From assembly GCA_016284115.1 (NCBI GenBank), contig JAEEOD010000095.1:1-9640 (forward strand): a stretch of DNA of 9,640 nucleotides, read 5' to 3'. Within the stretch, counting starts at the first letter, position 1; each line of letters begins with the position of its first letter. The notes beneath the pieces were generated by a model that saw only the letters and a list, made by a program, of their open reading frames with translations, was not told the origin of the DNA and searched no databases. Of this stretch, positions 7,434-9,640 are shown in pieces. Both the position numbers and the translations under genes were made by a program. The DNA is from Bacteroidaceae bacterium (lineage in GTDB: Bacteria; Bacteroidota; Bacteroidia; Bacteroidales; Bacteroidaceae).

Positions 7434-8295
7434 ATAGGTCGTTGTAGTTTGGACTGAAAGTGTCGCCTTGGTTGATGTCGCCAGTACGAAGTCCTTTAGT
7501 CAACCATTTCTGACGCTGTTGCGAGGTACCGTGGTTGAAGGATTCTGGTACCGCATAGCCACGAGCTTTCTTCTGCAAATAATCATCACCAATCTTTGAT
7601 GCGCAGTTGATGGCTTCTTCCAAATCACCTGCCTCGAGTGAGCCATACATTTTATTGTCATTGTTAGCCCACACGCCTGCATAGAAGTCGGCTTGTAGCT
7701 CCAAACGTACGCTGATCTGGTTGCTTACAGCTTCGCTGGAACGTGACATCTGGTTGTGTGCCTGATCGAGTGTGCCTAACAGGTGTTGCACATGATGTCC
7801 CACCTCGTGGGCAATGACGTAAGCATAGGCAAAATCGCCATCTGCCCCTAACGTCTGCTTCATTTCAGTAAAGAAAGAAAGGTCGATATATACTGTTTCG
7901 TCACCAGAGCAGTAAAAAGGACCAACCTGTGAGGTAGCACCACCGCAAGCAGTCTTCACACTACCGGTATAAAGCACCATCTTTGGAGCACGATAGGTTC
8001 TGCCATACTGCTTGAATACCTTGGTCCATACATCCTCGGTACCTGCCAGTACCTGACTGGAGAACTTGGCCAGGGCTTCTTCTTCAGCTGTAAACTCACG
8101 GTTATTCTCTGTACGTGTGGATACCATGCTGCCCAAATCGGCATTTGACAACACACTTAAAGGGTTGCCTCCCATAAACCAGGTAATCAAGGCAACGATA
8201 ATCAGGCTACCAATACCTAATCCGGCCTTTCCTCCACCACTCAATCTACGGCGATCATCCACGTTGGAACTCTCGCGTCTTCCGTCCATTTTCAT
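7432..8295 (-). CDS. YpfJ-type neutral zinc metallopeptidase
   Basis: A 287-residue membrane-anchored protein of the putative neutral zinc metallopeptidase family (E. coli YpfJ-like). The start GRRESSNVDDRR (5-16) is the family's conserved N-terminal segment. A single membrane helix lies at about 26-42, after positive charges, so the catalytic domain is probably periplasmic. The active site HEVGHH is at residues 163-168, with His163 and His167 as zinc ligands and Glu164 as base; ELQAD (199-203) supplies Glu199, the expected third ligand. Three cysteines, Cys117, Cys129 and Cys231, are in the extracytoplasmic part; Cys117 and Cys129 could pair. ATG 8293-8295 was chosen over the ATG two codons later because it gives the usual spacing to GRRES. 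The physiological substrate is not established. Confidence 0.93.
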   Translation of the reverse strand: MKMDGRRESSNVDDRRRLSGGGKAGLGIGSLIIVALITWFMGGNPLSVLSNADLGSMVSTRTENNREFTAEEEALAKFSSQVLAGTEDVWTKVFKQYGRTYRAPKMVLYTGSVKTACGGATSQVGPFYCSGDETVYIDLSFFTEMKQTLGADGDFAYAYVIAHEVGHHVQHLLGTLDQAHNQMSRSSEAVSNQISVRLELQADFYAGVWANNDNKMYGSLEAGDLEEAINCASKIGDDYLQKKARGYAVPESFNHGTSQQRQKWLTKGLRTGDINQGDTFSPNYNDL

Positions 8296-8329
8296 AATTT
8301 ATTCCAATTTAAGGTTCAACATTTACTTG

Positions 8330-8358
8330 CAAAAATACACAAATAATTGTCACATCAA
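8330..8358 (-). promoter_or_regulatory. Probable metallopeptidase promoter
   Basis: On the minus strand, TTG (8358-8356) is followed after 18 bases by TATTTTTG (8337-8330), an exact match to the TAnnTTTG -7 consensus. The -33 element is partial (ATTG). It predicts a leader of about 25-30 bases before the ATG at 8295. Confidence 0.55.
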
Positions 8359-8402
8359 TAAAAAATCATCAAAAAACTCAAAAATAGTTGCAGTAATGTA
8401 TA

Positions 8403-8419
8403 TATAAATTCCATTTATA
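8403..8419. promoter_or_regulatory. Perfect inverted repeat, possible operator
   Basis: TATAAAT-TCC-ATTTATA is a perfect 7-bp inverted repeat with a 3-base centre. It lies four bases upstream of a TATATTTG -7-like motif, in what would be the promoter spacer of the OmpA-like gene. The position would suit a regulator-binding site, but AT-rich palindromes also arise by chance. Confidence 0.35.
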
Positions 8420-8422
8420 GTG

Positions 8423-8430
8423 TATATTTG
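8423..8430 (+). promoter_or_regulatory. Candidate -7 element for the OmpA-like gene
   Basis: TATATTTG matches the TAnnTTTG -7 consensus exactly. No TTTG-type -33 box is found about 20 bases upstream, where the inverted repeat sits instead. Transcription from here would give a long leader of about 130 bases containing the hairpin repeats at 8428-8528. Confidence 0.45.
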
Positions 8431-8528
8431 CAAAGCAAAGCTTTGCGAAACTGCTCATGCTCGACAAACTAAACAAGTGTTTGTTTGTCCTCGCTTAATC
8501 GCAGTATTGCAGAGTAAAGTTCTGCGAA
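8428..8528. repeat. Structured element: two related hairpin repeats flanking a central hairpin
   Basis: Two 22-base copies (8428-8449 and 8507-8528) match at 18 positions. Each begins TTGCA and ends TGCGAA, and each can form a 6-bp stem with a 5-base loop: GCAAAG/CTTTGC in copy 1 (8430-8435 with 8441-8446) and GCAGAG/TTCTGC in copy 2 (8509-8514 with 8520-8525). Two of the four differences form a compensatory change (A-T to G-C) and a third turns G-C into G-T, so pairing is kept. Between them, GACAAAC (8463-8469) pairs with GTTTGTC (8483-8489) and AAAC with GTTT, with one bulged T and an AAGT loop. ACTGC (8450-8454) can also pair with GCAGT (8501-8505). The element could be an RNA leader structure or a copy of an interspersed repeat. 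Confidence 0.6.
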
Positions 8529-8568
8529 GCAGATAGGACATAACATAACTAATTAAATATATTATAGT

Positions 8569-9255
8569 ATGAAAAAGACTAAGATTACAGCTATTCTGTT
8601 GAGTGCTGCCTTGGTATTTGGCAGCTGTGGTACAATGAACAATACAGCTAAGGGTACTGCTATCGGTGGTGGCGGTGGTGCTGCTGTTGGTGCCGTTTTA
8701 GGTGGTTTAATTGGTGGTGGTAGTAAGGGTGCATTGATTGGTGCTGCTATTGGTGGTGCTGTTGGTGCAGGTACTGGTGCTATCATTGGCAATAAGATGG
8801 ATAAGAAGGCTGCTGCAGCTGCTCAGATTGAGGGAGCAGATGTAGAGAAGATACAGGACAGCAATGGTTTGGATGCCGTTAAGGTGACATTCGACTCTGG
8901 TATTCTGTTTGGTTTCAACTCTTCTGCTCTGAACAATGAGTCTAAGAACTCTCTGAAGGAGCTGGCTGGCATCCTGGCTGAGGACAAAACTACTGACATT
9001 GCTGTTATTGGCCATACCGACAAGGTGGGTACTTACGATGCTAACATCAAGGTGTCTAATCAGCGTGCTCAGGCTGTTGAGAAGTATCTGAAGCAGTGTG
9101 GTGTGCCTAATTCTCAGTTCAAGACTGTTGAGGGTGTTGCTTACGATCAGTATGATGAGACCAAGACTGCAGCTGAGAACCGTTGCGTGGAAATCTACAT
9201 GTATGCTAGTGAGAAGATGATTCAAGACGCTCAGGCTGAAGCTGCAAGACAGTAA
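8569..9255 (+). CDS. Glycine-zipper OmpA-family lipoprotein
   Basis: A 228-residue envelope protein with two domains. Residues 1-19 are a signal peptide ending in VFGSC, with Cys20 the probable lipidation site. Residues about 28-74 form a glycine-zipper region of repeated GxxxG-type patterns (IGGAVGAGTGAIIG at 61-74), likely membrane-associated. Residues about 103-215 are an OmpA C-terminal-like domain of the YiaD type, with VTFDSGILFGFNSSAL, IGHTD and VSNQRAQAVEKYL. Asp151 and Arg166 match the positions that bind the diaminopimelate peptide of peptidoglycan in OmpA. The usual NRRVEI strand reads NRCVEI (204-209), adding a Cys at 206. It probably links the outer membrane to the cell wall. It is monocistronic, with an unusual structured leader upstream and a strong terminator downstream. 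Confidence 0.92.
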   Translation: MKKTKITAILLSAALVFGSCGTMNNTAKGTAIGGGGGAAVGAVLGGLIGGGSKGALIGAAIGGAVGAGTGAIIGNKMDKKAAAAAQIEGADVEKIQDSNGLDAVKVTFDSGILFGFNSSALNNESKNSLKELAGILAEDKTTDIAVIGHTDKVGTYDANIKVSNQRAQAVEKYLKQCGVPNSQFKTVEGVAYDQYDETKTAAENRCVEIYMYASEKMIQDAQAEAARQ

Positions 9256-9286
9256 TCAGTTCTAGCATTTTTTAGGTTAATAGGAT

Positions 9287-9315
9287 AGGGCTGCTCAAAC
9301 GAGCAGCCTTTTTTT
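9287..9315 (+). terminator. Terminator of the OmpA-like gene
   Basis: GGCTGCTC (9289-9296) pairs perfectly with GAGCAGCC (9301-9308) around an AAAC loop, extendable by a G-T and an A-T pair, and is followed by seven T (9309-9315). It lies 31 bases after the stop. This is a classical intrinsic terminator with the same core as those at 3475 and 7409. Confidence 0.92.
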
Positions 9316-9384
9316 CTGTTCCTTTCTTCGACGCGATGCTTCTTCCTTTTCCTTAGCACACAGAAATGATCTAACAGGTAACAT
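9295..9384 (-). CDS. Doubtful 29-codon ORF
   Basis: A short minus-strand reading frame from ATG 9384-9382 to TGA 9297-9295, inside the OmpA-gene terminator hairpin. It encodes MLPVRSF followed by a very basic and acidic stretch (KEKEEASRRRKEQKKR, residues 11-26). A G-rich AAAGGGGAA directly abuts the ATG, which is too close for a normal ribosome site. No promoter is visible, and I do not recognise the product. It may be chance, a remnant or a small basic protein. Confidence 0.15.
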   Translation of the reverse strand: MLPVRSFLCAKEKEEASRRRKEQKKRLLV

Positions 9385-9536
9385 TTCCCCTTTACCAAAG
9401 CATCACCCATCTTGTATCGCTTGGAAGCTTACGCCTAATTGACGAGCGATATATTAAAAACTACCGGCCTTGAAAAATAGCTCTTGATATAAGTTTGTGA
9501 AGCTATAATAATCAAGTTGCAAAAAGAAAAGAATAT
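9316..9536. other. Gene-poor convergent intergenic stretch
   Basis: Together with its flanking terminators this forms a gap of about 315 bases between the OmpA-like gene and the next minus-strand gene. Apart from the doubtful short frame at 9295-9384, I see no convincing ORF, RNA gene or promoter. The right part, from about 9440, is AT-rich with a weak inverted repeat (CTTGAT 9483-9488, ATCAAG 9511-9516). It reads as spacer between convergent genes. Confidence 0.5.
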
Positions 9537-9562
9537 AAAAAAGGGCTGCAGGAATGCAGCCC
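9537..9562 (-). terminator. Terminator of the minus-strand gene at the window end
   Basis: A perfect 8-bp stem, GGGCTGCA (9543-9550) and TGCAGCCC (9555-9562), encloses a GGAA loop. On the minus strand it is followed by six T (9542-9537). It begins 7 bases after the stop codon of the partial gene at 9570. Confidence 0.92.
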
Positions 9563-9569
9563 TCAATTC

Positions 9570-9640
9570 TTAGTTGTTTAAGTGAAGATCCTTAAAGGTT
9601 CGAGGAGCAGGAACGCCAGGCAGAGGCTTCCAGTCTTTGA
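9570..9640 (-). CDS. 3' end of an unidentified minus-strand gene
   Basis: The last 22 codons and TAA stop (9572-9570) of a gene that begins beyond the window. The tail reads KDWKPLPGVPAPRTFKDLHL then Asn-Asn. The frame is supported by the strong terminator placed 7 bases after the stop in the same direction. A tryptophan followed by LP and PAPRTF loosely recalls the C-terminal ends of LutB-type iron-sulfur lactate-utilisation proteins, but 22 residues are too few to rely on and I give no symbol. Confidence 0.7.
   Translation of the reverse strand, partial: KDWKPLPGVPAPRTFKDLHLNN

Noticed and set aside
8640..8800. GGT-rich glycine repeats in the OmpA-like gene as a separate DNA repeat
   Set aside because: The repetition is explained by the glycine-zipper protein region; codons vary enough that no exact DNA tandem unit is kept.
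8707..9225. Minus-strand frame of 172 codons opposite the OmpA-like gene
   Set aside because: It is the complement of the glycine-zipper and OmpA coding sequence; its Ser/Thr/Asn-rich end is simply the reverse of GGT glycine repeats.
9483..9516. CTTGAT and ATCAAG inverted repeat as a terminator or attachment site
   Set aside because: The arms are 6 bp, AT-rich and 22 bases apart with no T-run, duplicated target or integrase nearby.

Overview
The window looks like chromosomal DNA of a Bacteroidetes (Bacteroidota) bacterium, most likely Prevotella or a close relative. The evidence is the Bacteroidetes-type omega subunit (Rpb6-like RpoZ), the bamD-rpoZ-DUF4293 gene order, promoters of the TTTG-N20-TAnnTTTG type, and weak or absent Shine-Dalgarno sequences. 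The genus is inferred from protein style, not from a search.

Layout. (1) Positions 1-1496 (+) hold a pyrimidine operon: the 3' end of pyrB, all of pyrI and a flavin reductase-family gene joined to pyrI by an ATGA overlap. (2) 1579-2859 (+) is glyA, followed by a hairpin and a small AT-rich lipoprotein gene (2938-3426). (3) uvrB (3504-5576) is on the minus strand, converging on the lipoprotein gene through a shared terminator hairpin. (4) A 159-bp divergent promoter region separates uvrB from a plus-strand operon of bamD, rpoZ and a four-helix membrane protein (5736-7402). (5) A minus-strand zinc metallopeptidase gene (7432-8295) converges on that operon through a bidirectional terminator. (6) A 273-bp intergenic region with unusual repeat structure precedes a plus-strand OmpA/glycine-zipper lipoprotein gene (8569-9255). 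(7) A gene-poor stretch follows, then the 3' end of a minus-strand gene (from 9570) with its own terminator.

The genes are mostly housekeeping: pyrimidine synthesis, one-carbon metabolism, DNA repair, outer-membrane biogenesis, transcription and envelope functions. I found no phage, CRISPR, toxin-antitoxin, insertion sequence or biosynthetic cluster, and I see no candidate for a new multi-gene system. The least ordinary signals are non-coding. One is a pair of diverged hairpin repeats with a compensatory base change, flanking a third hairpin upstream of the OmpA-like gene. The other is a near-identical CTGCTC-N4-GAGCAG terminator core used at three gene ends, with a variant at a fourth. A roughly 50-residue charged C-terminal extension on PyrB is also worth checking.
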